Part shown: positions 1 to 8,792 of the stretch, piece by piece
How the letters are laid out: each line of letters opens with the position of its first letter
How positions within the stretch are numbered: the first letter of the stretch is position 1
Assembly: GCF_023701485.1 (NCBI RefSeq)
Contig: NZ_JAMQBK010000047.1
Location: 1 to 61,067 of the forward strand
Origin: Aporhodopirellula aestuarii
Lineage (GTDB): Bacteria > Planctomycetota > Planctomycetia > Pirellulales > Pirellulaceae
Length of the DNA stretch: 61,067 nucleotides
Direction of reading: 5' to 3'
Made by a program: the position numbers and the translations under genes
Notes under the pieces: generated by a model
Told to the model about the DNA's origin: nothing
What the model saw: the letters and a program-made list of their open reading frames with translations, nothing else
The model's database searches: none

Positions 1-187
1 GGCAGTTGCGCCAGATGATTGCTGCATACCTGCTTAGCATCGGTCGCCGGCGTGAGCGCAGGTCCTGAAGCGTTGCCGCCTACGGTTCGAGCCCGTCGCA
101 TCAAAACCAGCAACACGTTTACTCAGTTCCGCGTGCGACAAATTTGTATTTGGACGAAGCGTAGTTGTGCCACCATCCCGAACAAGC

Positions 188-709
188 TTACTCCACCGGA
201 ACAAACGTCGTGCTGGGCTTGCTGTCCTTCGCATCGGGAGCTTGGCGACGATATCCGACCAAATACAGCTCGCTGCCTTTTGGTGCTTTGAACTCCTTGG
301 GGAACGCCTTGCCAGACAGGTCGTAGCATACCCGCATCGCATCGGCATTCTTGACTTCGTAGATCGCAAGGATCGTTTTGCCCTTGTTCGGGCCGGAGTT
401 GCTCTTGATGGTCATGCGCTTCGGCGTTGTTGTCTCGTCCAAGGTGAACGTTCCCTTGTCCGAGTGTTCTTCACCGTCCACCGTAACTTCGTATTGGTCA
501 TGATCGATTGTTAACGTGATTCCTTTTAGAGCAGGCGGCGGCAAGAAGACACCGCCTAGAATGGCACCTTTCGGCTTCCACACTCCGTCATGACTGAAAT
601 CTTCCGCGACTTGCGATGATTGATCGCGTTGCGTGCTCTCGCTCGCGTCGTCTTCAGCAATCGCACCGGAGACAAAGCAGAGAACCACAATAAGAACGAG
701 GAAATGCAT
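188..709 (-). CDS. Secreted TIGR03067-type protein
   Basis: A 173-residue protein starting with a hydrophobic signal peptide (about residues 1-18, ending near SGAIAE). The second half shows the pattern typical of the planctomycete TIGR03067 domain: a segment around TTPKRMTI, then GKTILAIYEV, an MRVCYDLSG stretch and a closing LVGYRRQ. The function of this domain is unknown; its members are exported and often present in many paralogues. A longer reading frame extends 41 codons upstream, but the start at 709 places the signal peptide at the N-terminus. It is flanked by long non-coding stretches on both sides and looks monocistronic. Family assignment is by pattern recall. Confidence 0.8.
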   Translation of the reverse strand: MHFLVLIVVLCFVSGAIAEDDASESTQRDQSSQVAEDFSHDGVWKPKGAILGGVFLPPPALKGITLTIDHDQYEVTVDGEEHSDKGTFTLDETTTPKRMTIKSNSGPNKGKTILAIYEVKNADAMRVCYDLSGKAFPKEFKAPKGSELYLVGYRRQAPDAKDSKPSTTFVPVE

Positions 710-1440
710 CGTGTGACCATGGGTTGAATTTGAGCTGCGGGCTTCCCGGAGGAGTTCCATGATCACTGGTATAGCGAACTTCGCTTGTGAATTCAAACTC
801 GCGATGCAACGCCCATGGCACGACATCACCATTACACGTGTTTTGCAACAAACGGCCCAAATCCGTTCGCACCGTCGGGGAGCGTCGATCTATCTACTGA
901 AGCATTTCCGATCCAAACGTGCGATGGACGTGTTCGTCCGTCGGTTTGTTGACTATTCCACTTTCGACGAACGGCCTCGATTTGGTCGGTAGGAACCGGC
1001 CCTGCATCCCATTTCAATTTTGAAAATGCTCTAATCACGAATGTGACGACATGTCATAGCCACGGACGTAAGTCGGCCGTGGATTGAGAAGACAAAGCGA
1101 AGCAAGTCACAACGCGACGACCCAAAACACGTGCGTGGGGCGACGTCGCCTCCGGACTGGCGTCCAGAACGCACGCACTCGCTATCGCGACTAAGAATCG
1201 AAGCAAAACGGAGAAGGCTCAAACGGCCAGTAGCATCTGGCCGAACGACTCCTGCCTATCTGTTGCGGACTATGAGTCTGAATGAAGATCATGATTGAGG
1301 TGTCTTGAACTTTGTCGGGCTTCTGAACTCAATCGCGGCCTTAAAGACGAGATGGAGTACTGCCGATTCACCATTTCGCTTGATTCCAGGTACTAATGCT
1401 TGCGAGCATTTCGTGTGGTGAAATCCGAGGAATCCACACT
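710..1440. other. Long intergenic region with a hairpin
   Basis: No convincing gene is seen here. The only clear structure is a short perfect hairpin at 1224-1243 (CGGCCAG, 6-base loop, CTGGCCG) with no following T run. The region should hold the promoter of the minus-strand TIGR03067 gene at its left end and the 3' end of the gene at 1441 at its right end. Confidence 0.4.
1224..1243. repeat. Perfect 7-bp-stem hairpin
   Basis: The inverted repeat CGGCCAG/CTGGCCG encloses a 6-base loop. It lies about 200 bases downstream of the minus-strand gene ending at 1441. No T-tract follows on either strand, so a classical rho-independent terminator is not supported; it could be a solitary REP-like palindrome or chance. 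Confidence 0.4.
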
Positions 1441-1692
1441 TTACTGCTTGGGTTGGTCGCGGTAGGTCTGGCGGTTTTGGGCGTACTCTTTGGCGTCGGG
1501 GAGTGATTCACCTTCAGGGGCATGCGATTGGAGCAGGCGTGATAGGAAGGGGCGGCACCAACCGCAGCCGGTGCCGGCGCCATAGCACTCCGATAACTGA
1601 CTTGCGCGGCTTGGTTGGTGGACGCGGATGTACTGAATCACCTTGCGCCGCGTGACGTGGAAGCAGAGGCACAGTTCGTCATCGTCGTTCAT
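1441..1692 (-). CDS. BFD-like [2Fe-2S] ferredoxin-domain protein
   Basis: An 83-residue protein. It has the cysteine spacing of the bacterioferritin-associated ferredoxin (BFD/Fer2_BFD) fold: CLC near residues 8-10 and GTGCGWC near 42-48, i.e. a C-x-C plus C-x2-C arrangement expected to bind a [2Fe-2S] cluster. BFD domains reduce or regulate partners such as bacterioferritin, nitrite reductase or NifU. Here it begins only 5 bases after the stop codon of the GntP-like permease, so the two are probably co-transcribed. The start at 1692 (MNDDDELC) fits family length; a longer upstream extension is rejected because it lies inside the permease gene. No bacterioferritin gene is in view, so its partner is unknown. 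Confidence 0.8.
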   Translation of the reverse strand: MNDDDELCLCFHVTRRKVIQYIRVHQPSRASQLSECYGAGTGCGWCRPFLSRLLQSHAPEGESLPDAKEYAQNRQTYRDQPKQ

Positions 1693-1697
1693 GATGG

Positions 1698-3668
1698 CTA
1701 TCCCGCAATCGGCATGATCTGGCTGAGGATGATCGTGGTGATCAGTCCGCCAATGGACAGCGTTGCGAGCAGCGGTGTCCATGTCCGCAAGGCTTCACTC
1801 TCGGTTAGCCCGCCCATCTTTGCAAACACCCAAAAACCGCTGTCGTTCATCCAGCTGCCCATCAACGATCCGCTTCCCACCGCGGTCGCGACGTAGACCA
1901 TGTGGAAGGGAGGCTCATCACCGCCCATGATCGCAGCGATCATTCCGGCACCGACGATCATCGCCACCGTGCTGCTGCCTTGGGCCACTTTCAACACCGC
2001 GGCCACGCACCAAGCCAGAAGCAAGATCGCGATCCCGGCTGCACTTTGGCCGCTGAAATACTGTTGGATTGTATCCCCGATTCCCGTTTGGCTGAGCATC
2101 GCACCAAACGCTCCGCCAGCCGCGGTGATCAAGATAATCACACCGCCGCTCATGAGTGATTCTTCGACATCAACTCCGAGTTCGCGCCAGGATAGGGTTC
2201 GCACGATTTTGAAGGTCAACATGGCAGCGAGCGCGGCGAGCAGAAGGGCGAAATTCGGATTGCTCCATAAGCCCAACGAATTGGCCGTTCGCCGCATCGG
2301 ACTGTCCCAACGCTGCGCGGCGATCAATTCGGGATAGGCGGCATCCAACAAAGCTCGGTTCATCCGCCGACGATCGACCGGCTTCATGCGAACTTGATCG
2401 GTCTTCATCAATTTCTCCGCGACCGGAGGAATTCCCACGTCAGCGAAGGCCTCGGGGCTGTAGTAATCCGGGTCCAGGAGCGCTCTGTTGATGATGGAAA
2501 CGACAGCTTGTTGCTCGACGTCGTTTTGAGCTGGTCTCGTGAGCCGTTGGCGTTGTTTCTCGGTGATTTGATCGCTTGCAAGCAGACGACCGGCGGGGGA
2601 TTTTTCGGTTGCCGATGCGAAACGCTGGGCAAGCAAATCGAAATCCTCGACGTCCGTGGTCAAGACGGCGGCGCGGTCTTCGCCGTCCGCCAGCGTCGTA
2701 GCAAGCGTCCCGGCGCCGATCAAAACCACAGGCAATAAGACTGGCAATAGGGAAGTAAACAGTCCCGGAAGTTTTTCGTCGTCGAGCGGTTGGTGACGAT
2801 CGTCGTGTGCGCCCAGCGGACGCATCGGGATCGGAGATTTGTGATCGGCGTAGATCGAAAACGCCAGCCCCACAATTGCAGAAGGGATCGCGACGATCGC
2901 GCCAACGATCATCATCATTCCGATATCGACGTTCAGAATCGCTGCCACTAGCAGCGGACCTGGGGTGGGTGGCACGAGCGTATGAGTGATGCATCCTCCG
3001 GTTGCGATCGCCATCAAATAACGAAGGTAGTTCTTGCCTGTGCGGCGATGAAGGCTGCGTGCCAGAGGGACGAGCAGGTAGAACACCGTGTCGAAGAATA
3101 CCGGGATTGCGAGAATGAAGCCGCTGATCATGAGACCCAGCGAGGCTTTCTTTTCACCCGTCACGTCAACGGCGGTGCGAACGATGCGATCAGCCGAACC
3201 GCTGTCGAGCATGCACTTGCCGATAATGGCCGCCATGGCGATCACAATCCCGACACCGGCGGCTGAATTTCCAAACGCGGACACAACCGCGTTCATGCGC
3301 TCACCCATTCCTGCCCCGGCATCAAACCCGACGAGCACGCTGACAAGGATTGCGGAGATGATTAGCGCCAAAAATGCATTGAGTTTTAGGCCGATAATCA
3401 GAGTGAGCACCGACACGATTCCGACGGTGACGAACCAAGCGGGCGTCCAATCGATCGTTGCATCGGCAACGGGGCCCGACTCCGGGATCAAGTCAGGGAT
3501 CACATCGAAGTCGCCGAATTCTCGTGACTTCGGGGTGGAAGATGCTTCTATAGAATCCAGAGCCGGATCATCCGCTGCACTCACCGTGACGAGCGTCACT
3601 GACGTGAACGCCCCAAACAGAACCAAAAACAATCCGAATCGGGCAAGGGGGGTGGCGGGGAAGGGCAT
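1698..3668 (-). CDS. GntP-family gluconate/carboxylate:H+ symporter-like permease, with insertion
   Basis: A 656-residue polytopic membrane protein of the GntP/ion-transporter superfamily, whose members import gluconate or related organic acids with protons. The core matches GntP: AFLALIISAILVS, the G-rich helices near 140-160, PVFFDTVFYLLVPLA near 189-203, THTLVPPTPGP near 229-238, and late helices with QGSSTVAMI and MNDSGFWV. Family members are usually about 440-470 residues. This one has an N-terminal extension with a signal-like segment and an acidic linker (about 1-75), and a largely hydrophilic insertion of about 140 residues (roughly 327-468) between membrane helices. The true substrate cannot be read from the sequence. 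It is followed at once by a BFD-like protein and preceded by a CYTH gene 89 bases upstream. Confidence 0.85.
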   Translation of the reverse strand: MPFPATPLARFGLFLVLFGAFTSVTLVTVSAADDPALDSIEASSTPKSREFGDFDVIPDLIPESGPVADATIDWTPAWFVTVGIVSVLTLIIGLKLNAFLALIISAILVSVLVGFDAGAGMGERMNAVVSAFGNSAAGVGIVIAMAAIIGKCMLDSGSADRIVRTAVDVTGEKKASLGLMISGFILAIPVFFDTVFYLLVPLARSLHRRTGKNYLRYLMAIATGGCITHTLVPPTPGPLLVAAILNVDIGMMMIVGAIVAIPSAIVGLAFSIYADHKSPIPMRPLGAHDDRHQPLDDEKLPGLFTSLLPVLLPVVLIGAGTLATTLADGEDRAAVLTTDVEDFDLLAQRFASATEKSPAGRLLASDQITEKQRQRLTRPAQNDVEQQAVVSIINRALLDPDYYSPEAFADVGIPPVAEKLMKTDQVRMKPVDRRRMNRALLDAAYPELIAAQRWDSPMRRTANSLGLWSNPNFALLLAALAAMLTFKIVRTLSWRELGVDVEESLMSGGVIILITAAGGAFGAMLSQTGIGDTIQQYFSGQSAAGIAILLLAWCVAAVLKVAQGSSTVAMIVGAGMIAAIMGGDEPPFHMVYVATAVGSGSLMGSWMNDSGFWVFAKMGGLTESEALRTWTPLLATLSIGGLITTIILSQIMPIAG

Positions 3669-3757
3669 CGTGAGCTGAACAACCTCATGGAACGGAAAGG
3701 GGCCGACGATCGCCGCTAGAAATTGCTAGGGGCGTCTGGCCCGCAATCTTAGCACAG

Positions 3758-4336
3758 TCATCGTTCCAATTGCATTCGCAGATAACTTCTTGGTTCCGGC
3801 TCGCGAAGCCCCAGTGTCAACGCGAGACTGGACACGCGCGCACGCGTCGCTTCGATCGTATCGTCAGTCGGATTGGCATCGGGCAGCACGCACTCAATTT
3901 CGGCGAACAATCCAGCCTGACCATCTCGACCGAGTGACGCGACTTCGTCGATCGTAATCGTGATCGCGTCCTCCGCTCCACCAAGCCGGTAAGTTTCACG
4001 GCGTTTGGTCACCGTAGCGACCTCGCGAAAGCCTAAGTGAATCAACAAACGTTCCATCTTCGTACCATCGTCGTCGCCCGGGTCGAGCCTCCATTCCAGT
4101 TCTTCGCGCGCTTTAACGAGCCCGGGACGTTTTGTGCCTTTGAAGGTCACCAACGGGACGCCGTCGATTCGTCGAACACGCAGTGCTTCTCCCGTTTGTG
4201 AAAAATCACGACACGGGTGATTGTAGTAAGTGTCGCGATTTTCATTTTCCGAAACCAGAATCGCGTCCTCAATCGCAAGCCGTTCGACCAGCTCTGCGCG
4301 GTTGTGGACGTGATACTTTTGTTCCACTTCGAACAT
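3758..4336 (-). CDS. CYTH-domain protein (class IV adenylate cyclase / thiamine-triphosphatase-like)
   Basis: A 192-residue protein that begins with the CYTH signature E-x-E-x-K (EVEQK, residues 3-7). It then shows alternating basic and acidic strand motifs expected of the triphosphate tunnel: ALRVRRIDG, LVTFKGTKRPG, REELEWRLD, TKRRETYRL, ITIDEVASLG and FAEIEC. CYTH enzymes use a divalent-metal/triphosphate site to make cAMP (CyaB) or to cleave tripolyphosphate or thiamine triphosphate. Many bacterial members annotated as class IV cyclases are really triphosphatases. Being 40 bases downstream of a secreted protein gene that overlaps thiE makes a thiamine-triphosphatase role tempting, but this is inference only. 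Confidence 0.85.
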   Translation of the reverse strand: MFEVEQKYHVHNRAELVERLAIEDAILVSENENRDTYYNHPCRDFSQTGEALRVRRIDGVPLVTFKGTKRPGLVKAREELEWRLDPGDDDGTKMERLLIHLGFREVATVTKRRETYRLGGAEDAITITIDEVASLGRDGQAGLFAEIECVLPDANPTDDTIEATRARVSSLALTLGLREPEPRSYLRMQLER

Positions 4337-4376
4337 ACTTATCTCCCAATGATTCGAAAATTAAAGAGGCCGCGTC

Positions 4377-5336
4377 TTAGCGGTGAAGTTTGCCTGTCGC
4401 CAAACGCTGTAAAATCGCGGGGGTTCCTTCGGAAGTCACCCAAACATTCGACTCCCGATCAACCGCGATCGCTTCGATTTGCCGAAGCCGTGGCATTTCG
4501 ATTGCAAGGGGTACGGCGCCGAGCTGTTCGACGAGGTTCGCGTGTTGACCACGACGGAAACAGAACGCTTGGAAATAGCTCGCGATCCACACGTCCCCGC
4601 TGGCCGGATCACGATCCGCCCCGGTTGCCATCGGAAGGGCGAGAGTAGCGATGTGCGTCGCCGTCACCACATATTTTGTGGCGCGTGAATTCTCCTGCGC
4701 AGCGTTCGGTATCCTTTGGCCGGCGCGCTTATCGCCCTGCGGATCCGATTGGGAGGTTCCCCAATCCTCGTCCGCAACTCGGTAAACCGCAGCCAAGGGC
4801 AGCCGACCTTTGGCGAGTAACAGGACACAGCGTTCGGTCGGATCGTGCCAGATCGCTTCGCAATCCACGGGCCCGTCAGGAAAGCGAACACGCAGCGTTT
4901 CGTATTCACTGGGTTTCAAACGCGTCTGTTTGTGAGGGGCGGGTTCATCGAATCGATAAAGCGTGATGTTGGCGCGGACGGCGTCGTTATCGCCAGAGTC
5001 CGCGACAATCAATTTGGTCGCTCGATCCGACGTTGCCGCGACGCTGGTCATCGACTCCCAGTCAACCGAATCGGCAGAAAGCAAATCGCACGAACCCGTG
5101 AGCGCTCCCGTTTGCGTATGGAAGCAAAACAGTCGGGCTCGATCCCCCGAATCGTTGTGCGTCCAAACGCAATTGGCATCGAGTGAGGAAAACGCCAAGC
5201 CGCTGCTCTCGGTCAGGCCGCTGGTGCCGGACAACGTCACCGATTGCAACTTTGGTTTGTCAGCGAGCGCGAGCAATGACAACGAAACGACCGCAAGAAG
5301 ACACAGACGGATGGAAGATTGGTGAGTTCGTATCAT
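4377..5336 (-). CDS. Secreted protein of unknown function (beta-propeller-like)
   Basis: A 319-residue protein with a signal peptide (about residues 1-26). The rest contains repeated strand-like segments such as SSGLAFSS, VWTHNDSGDRARLFCF, LIVADSGDN, VDCEAIWHDP and SGDVWIASY. This wording resembles the propeller of SdiA-regulated or phytase/esterase-like secreted proteins, but I cannot assign a family with certainty. Its ATG overlaps the stop of the thiE fusion gene by four bases (ATGA), so translation is probably coupled; the CYTH gene follows 40 bases later. Confidence 0.65.
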   Translation of the reverse strand: MIRTHQSSIRLCLLAVVSLSLLALADKPKLQSVTLSGTSGLTESSGLAFSSLDANCVWTHNDSGDRARLFCFHTQTGALTGSCDLLSADSVDWESMTSVAATSDRATKLIVADSGDNDAVRANITLYRFDEPAPHKQTRLKPSEYETLRVRFPDGPVDCEAIWHDPTERCVLLLAKGRLPLAAVYRVADEDWGTSQSDPQGDKRAGQRIPNAAQENSRATKYVVTATHIATLALPMATGADRDPASGDVWIASYFQAFCFRRGQHANLVEQLGAVPLAIEMPRLRQIEAIAVDRESNVWVTSEGTPAILQRLATGKLHR

Positions 5337-6466
5337 GGCGTGATCGCTGCGGCTGAATGTTCCGGCAAAGCTACTGTTTCGAGCGTGGTTCTCAGGACCG
5401 CCGCATTTTCCCGCGCCGATGAGCCGGACAGAGCTCCCGTCACCGCGATACGTCCGAAACCAGTTTCGACAACATCGCAGACGTTGCTAGGTCCGATCCC
5501 GCCAATCGCAAATGCCGGACGAACCTGAGCAAAATGTTGCGCATTGGATGTCTCGGTCGCGACTTCACGCAAAAACTCACAGCCGGGAAAGTGTTCAAAC
5601 TGTTTGGTTTGTCCCGGGAACACCGGACCACAACCGATATAGTCTGCAGTCGATGCGAAGGCTTCACGGACTTGATGAATGTCGTGAGTCGATAGCCCGA
5701 CAATGGCATCGGCGCCGACGATGCGGCGAACCTCAGCGACCGGCAATTCTTCTTGTCCGACGTGCACGCCGTCGGCGGAGGAAGCCGCAGCAATATCGGC
5801 GCGATCATTGACGATCCACAACACATCATTTTCGCGCGCGACGCAGGACCCCACCGATGCGCGTTGATACAGCGTTCGATCATCGACGTGCCGGTCGCGG
5901 AGTTGGAGAATGTCGACACCTGCGTCGGCGAGCAAACGGATCCGCTCGATCATGGCTTGCTCGTTTTCACTTGCATCGATGAGTGCGTAGAGTCGCGCGT
6001 CATGCAGTCGTGCGTGGCGTCGGTTACCCGCCATGAAAACGAGTTCGAGGCTAGCGAAAACGTCGTAGCAACGATAGCGAATTTGTTCGACAGACGCGGC
6101 GAAAACACCGTCGATCGTTTTGCCGTACTCTTCGAGACAACGCAGGGCTTGCTGAGTCCGACCGGTCGCGGCGGAAACGATGCTAACGATATCGGTGCGA
6201 CTTTGTTCGCCTGGCGTGGTCGTCGTGGTACCGACATCACGTCCGGTATCGCGTGCACGCAAAAGCTCGACTCGAGACAGACGTGACATCGCGTTGGTTA
6301 GATCGTGACGCAGCGATTTCAGGTCTGCGGTCAATGCGTGCGCACACAATACAAACCTCGCCGACTCTTCCAGTGTCCGCAGACCTTCAGCGGCACGGTT
6401 TGCGTTCGCGTCGAGAATTCGCATGCACGCTTTAGAAGGATCAGCGGTTGGTCGATGGGGGCTCAT
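5333..6466 (-). CDS. thiE: ThiD2-ThiE fusion, thiamine-phosphate synthase
   Basis: A 377-residue two-domain protein. Residues about 15-150 match the ThiD2 domain (RILDANANRAAEGLRTLE at 16-33), which in several phyla serves as an alternative hydroxymethylpyrimidine-phosphate kinase. Residues about 155-360 are the ThiE TIM barrel, with QLRDR (188-192), NDRADIA (220-226), DGVHVGQ (232-238), GCGPVF (278-283) and AIGGI (320-324). ThiE joins HMP-pyrophosphate and HET-phosphate to give thiamine phosphate. The fusion would couple the last phosphorylation with condensation. No TPP riboswitch is recognisable in the 72 bases upstream. The next gene overlaps by four bases. Confidence 0.93.
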   Translation of the reverse strand: MSPHRPTADPSKACMRILDANANRAAEGLRTLEESARFVLCAHALTADLKSLRHDLTNAMSRLSRVELLRARDTGRDVGTTTTTPGEQSRTDIVSIVSAATGRTQQALRCLEEYGKTIDGVFAASVEQIRYRCYDVFASLELVFMAGNRRHARLHDARLYALIDASENEQAMIERIRLLADAGVDILQLRDRHVDDRTLYQRASVGSCVARENDVLWIVNDRADIAAASSADGVHVGQEELPVAEVRRIVGADAIVGLSTHDIHQVREAFASTADYIGCGPVFPGQTKQFEHFPGCEFLREVATETSNAQHFAQVRPAFAIGGIGPSNVCDVVETGFGRIAVTGALSGSSARENAAVLRTTLETVALPEHSAAAITP

Positions 6467-6538
6467 GAGCGTTCGGTTGTCATTGGACAGTCATTAATCA
6501 TTAGTCGGCTGGTGTGGTTTCTTCGAGACGTTCGTTGT

Positions 6539-7276
6539 TCAATGGCGTGGCATGTATAGGTCGACTTGCGTGTCTTGAAAGACGCGCCATTTGATGCCAT
6601 GACGCCACAAGCGAAAATACGGCTCGAAAGGATCATCGAGTGACACGTGGTCACGATAGAGCGGCCACATCAAGTAGTCCCGCAGCATCGCGTCGCAGTT
6701 GATGAAATAGAAGGGGCCACGCAGCGCTTCGGCAATCGCGTGCTGTGGTGTCGCTTGGGCCAGCCAGCTCGGAACACCGTCGCTGAGAAGATTAAGCAGT
6801 GCGGTCTTCTCATCTGGTAACTTTGGATGCTTCGGTGGTATGCCTTCAAGCACGCGAACGCGATCGACCCCCGTGAGCTGTGCCTTGGCAGCAGAATGAC
6901 CGAGGGACTCGGCGAGTACCTTCATACTCGCGATCCAGCTCTCGCCCGCGGCTTGGACTTCATCGGGATCGATCACAGCCGGTTGCCTGACCACAAAAAA
7001 TGCATCCCGTCCACCGCCGGGACGGCGATCGTCTCCGGCTACTTCGAACAGCGTGGCGATCCGCTCGTGGACTTCATCCCCACCCGGCAACCCGCTGAAC
7101 ACTCCCGCCAATCCACGTCCGTCGGGTCGGAATGATTGAAAGAAACCAATCAAGTCATCCGGCCCGCGGACCTCTTCAAGCGTTTTTCCGACGCATTCGC
7201 CCATCCTCCGCAGGACCTCTCGGTGTGCGTCGCTGAGATCGTCAGTCGGGAGGTCTGGTTGCAGTGAATCAGTCAT
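6539..7276 (-). CDS. Conserved hypothetical cytoplasmic protein
   Basis: A 245-residue protein without signal peptide or membrane segment, starting at MTDSLQPD (an 11-codon upstream extension is possible). I do not recognise the family. Its visible features are a helical N-terminal part, a GGGRDAFFVV segment near residue 88, a strand-rich middle and a tryptophan/tyrosine-rich end (DYLMWPLYRDHVSLDDPFEP) closing with PRH. It lies 72 bases upstream of the thiE fusion on the same strand and may head that operon. Coding potential is supported by its length and even composition; function unknown. Confidence 0.6.
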   Translation of the reverse strand: MTDSLQPDLPTDDLSDAHREVLRRMGECVGKTLEEVRGPDDLIGFFQSFRPDGRGLAGVFSGLPGGDEVHERIATLFEVAGDDRRPGGGRDAFFVVRQPAVIDPDEVQAAGESWIASMKVLAESLGHSAAKAQLTGVDRVRVLEGIPPKHPKLPDEKTALLNLLSDGVPSWLAQATPQHAIAEALRGPFYFINCDAMLRDYLMWPLYRDHVSLDDPFEPYFRLWRHGIKWRVFQDTQVDLYMPRH

Positions 7277-8109
7277 AAAACAAACGTGCTGGCGTAGTTC
7301 AGTGGGCAATGAGAGACCCGATGGATGCCGTTAGCAAATAGTTCGGGCCGGCTTTTTGCGACCCTCTCGGCTGCAAAATCCTGACGCATTCCCGGGCTGA
7401 GAGACAGCCCCGAGGCGGCTGAGAAATCGTCTGGCGATAGTGTAAGCATCCGCACAGCAAACTGCGGTCGATGCGACGTCGGATGTGACATTTCGCACTA
7501 TGAAACTCGCTCGCAAAACAATCAAAGTGCTCCCTAAACGCCCAGCTTCGCCATTTTGCCACGTGTGTGGGGGGTATAGGCAAGGTAGCAAAGTGGAAAT
7601 GAGCCCCGCAGTGTGACAATAAACGGGCCCGCAGTCCCCTTGGAAACGGATTCTAAAAAAGCCGCTTGAACTGCTTGCATGGCCCGATGGCACTTCTACA
7701 ATCCTCGCCAGTCTGTTTGAATGGCGCGTCCAGAACAGTTTAACCAAGTCCCGTAACTCGGAAGGTTAACTGACTTCGTCCGTGTTGTTGTTCAGACCAA
7801 GGTCATTTCCTACGTTTGCATGGAGTATGCATAACGGGAGCCGACTTTCTGGAAGCCATAATGTTGCCATGTTGATTGAGCACCTGGAACGGAGTTACTC
7901 CCGGGTTTAGTTGACGATGGCCGTACATCTTGTCCTGACAGTTACTTTTCTTCGATTTGCATGGGTCGGTTTTTTACCATCGAATGGTTCAACCAAACAC
8001 GGTTGGCATGTTGGGTGGAGTTCCGTTTGACGAAAGACTTCGTCTTACCCAATTGACGGCATGGTGCCGCCGCTGTCCTGACAAGCCAACTTGCACTAGG
8101 AAGCATGGA
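7277..8109. other. Long intergenic region between divergent genes
   Basis: This 830-base stretch separates two divergently read genes and must hold both promoters. I find no protein frame with convincing features; an in-frame extension of the thioredoxin-like gene reaches back to 7957 but would bury its signal peptide. A short palindrome TGCAT/ATGCA lies at 7817-7831. Its length leaves room for a small RNA, which I cannot demonstrate. Confidence 0.35.
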
Positions 8110-8550
8110 ATGTTGTCACTGTTCTTTGGTCTTACCCTCGTTTTCGTCACCACTGGCGTTGCCACCGCAGAGCCATCCCGACAAAACGCCACTCCACTGA
8201 GTGACCAGAACTACACTTTGGCGTACAAACAATCCGTCGAAGAAGACAAGCCGTTAATGGTCGTGGTCGGAGCACCTTATTGCCCGGCATGCCAAGTTCT
8301 CAAACAAACGACGATCGCGAACATGAAGCGATCTGGTGAATTGGACCAAGTGAGTGTCGCCGTTGTCGACCGCGACGCGGAACCGGAACTCGCCAAACAA
8401 CTGATGGCTGATGAAAACATGATTCCGCAAATCATTGTCTTCAGCAAGACGGCAGATGGACATTGGAGTCGTCGCCGATTGATGGGTTATCAACCTGTCC
8501 AACCCGTCCGCTCGCTGTTGCAAAAGGTTCGCGAACTCGGACGCGGCTAA
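8110..8550 (+). CDS. Secreted thioredoxin-like protein
   Basis: A 146-residue protein with a signal peptide (residues 1 to about 20, ending VATAEP) and a thioredoxin-fold domain carrying the redox motif CPAC (58-61) preceded by VVVGAPY. Downstream is VAVVDRDAEPELAKQL and a cis-proline-type segment MIPQIIVFS. It likely acts outside the cytoplasmic membrane in disulfide exchange or as a reductase; the exact role is unknown. The reading frame is open 51 codons further upstream, but MLSLFFGLTL gives the proper signal peptide, so 8110 is chosen. A terminator follows 32 bases after the stop, so it is probably a single-gene unit. Confidence 0.8.
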   Translation: MLSLFFGLTLVFVTTGVATAEPSRQNATPLSDQNYTLAYKQSVEEDKPLMVVVGAPYCPACQVLKQTTIANMKRSGELDQVSVAVVDRDAEPELAKQLMADENMIPQIIVFSKTADGHWSRRRLMGYQPVQPVRSLLQKVRELGRG

Positions 8551-8581
8551 ACAGCATTCTCGATTAAGATACAAAGCGAAC

Positions 8582-8620
8582 AAAGCCCGATAGGCATATA
8601 GCCTCTCGGGCTTTCGTTTG
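8582..8620 (+). terminator. Rho-independent terminator after the thioredoxin-like gene
   Basis: An inverted repeat AAAGCCCGA...TCGGGCTTT (8582-8590 and 8606-8614) is extended inward by AGGC/GCCT around an ATATA loop. A T-rich stretch CGTTTGTTTG follows. It lies 32 bases downstream of the plus-strand stop codon. The symmetry means it could also stop transcripts arriving from the opposite strand. Confidence 0.8.
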
Positions 8621-8705
8621 TTTGAGACGAGATTGTTCGACGAGTGGTCGCTCCCGCGATACGGCGACCGACGGTAGCGATTTTTCGGAATTGAAAGTTA
8701 GCGTG

Positions 8706-8734
8706 AGACCGGACGGCTCGCGCCGTTCCGCTAA
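8706..8734. repeat. Half-site of the dispersed GCGGAACGGC palindrome family
   Basis: The sequence CGGACGGCTCGCGCCGTTCCG followed by CTAAG corresponds to one arm of the palindromes found at 35074, 44181 and 50310. The second arm is not present here. It sits between the 3' ends of two convergent genes (thioredoxin-like and SGNH). Confidence 0.6.
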
Positions 8735-8792
8735 GACATTTGGCTTTCGCCTGGCATTCCGTTGGCACATAATGAGGCTGGGGCAACAGAAA

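Noticed and set aside
60..115. A T-arm-like GGTTCGAGCC and a nearby CCA suggested a tRNA
   Set aside because: The T-stem pairs at only four positions, no D-arm or anticodon stem fits upstream, and no acceptor stem can be closed.
1..187. Partial gene at the left edge of the window
   Set aside because: Frames crossing the edge show no family motif and overlap each other on both strands.
6467..6538. Possible TPP riboswitch before the thiE fusion
   Set aside because: The gap is only 72 bases and does not contain the conserved CUGAGA and related core of the TPP aptamer.
7331..7747. A 138-codon minus-strand frame in the long gap
   Set aside because: Cysteine/histidine-rich and irregular composition, no family motif, no signal; typical of a chance frame.
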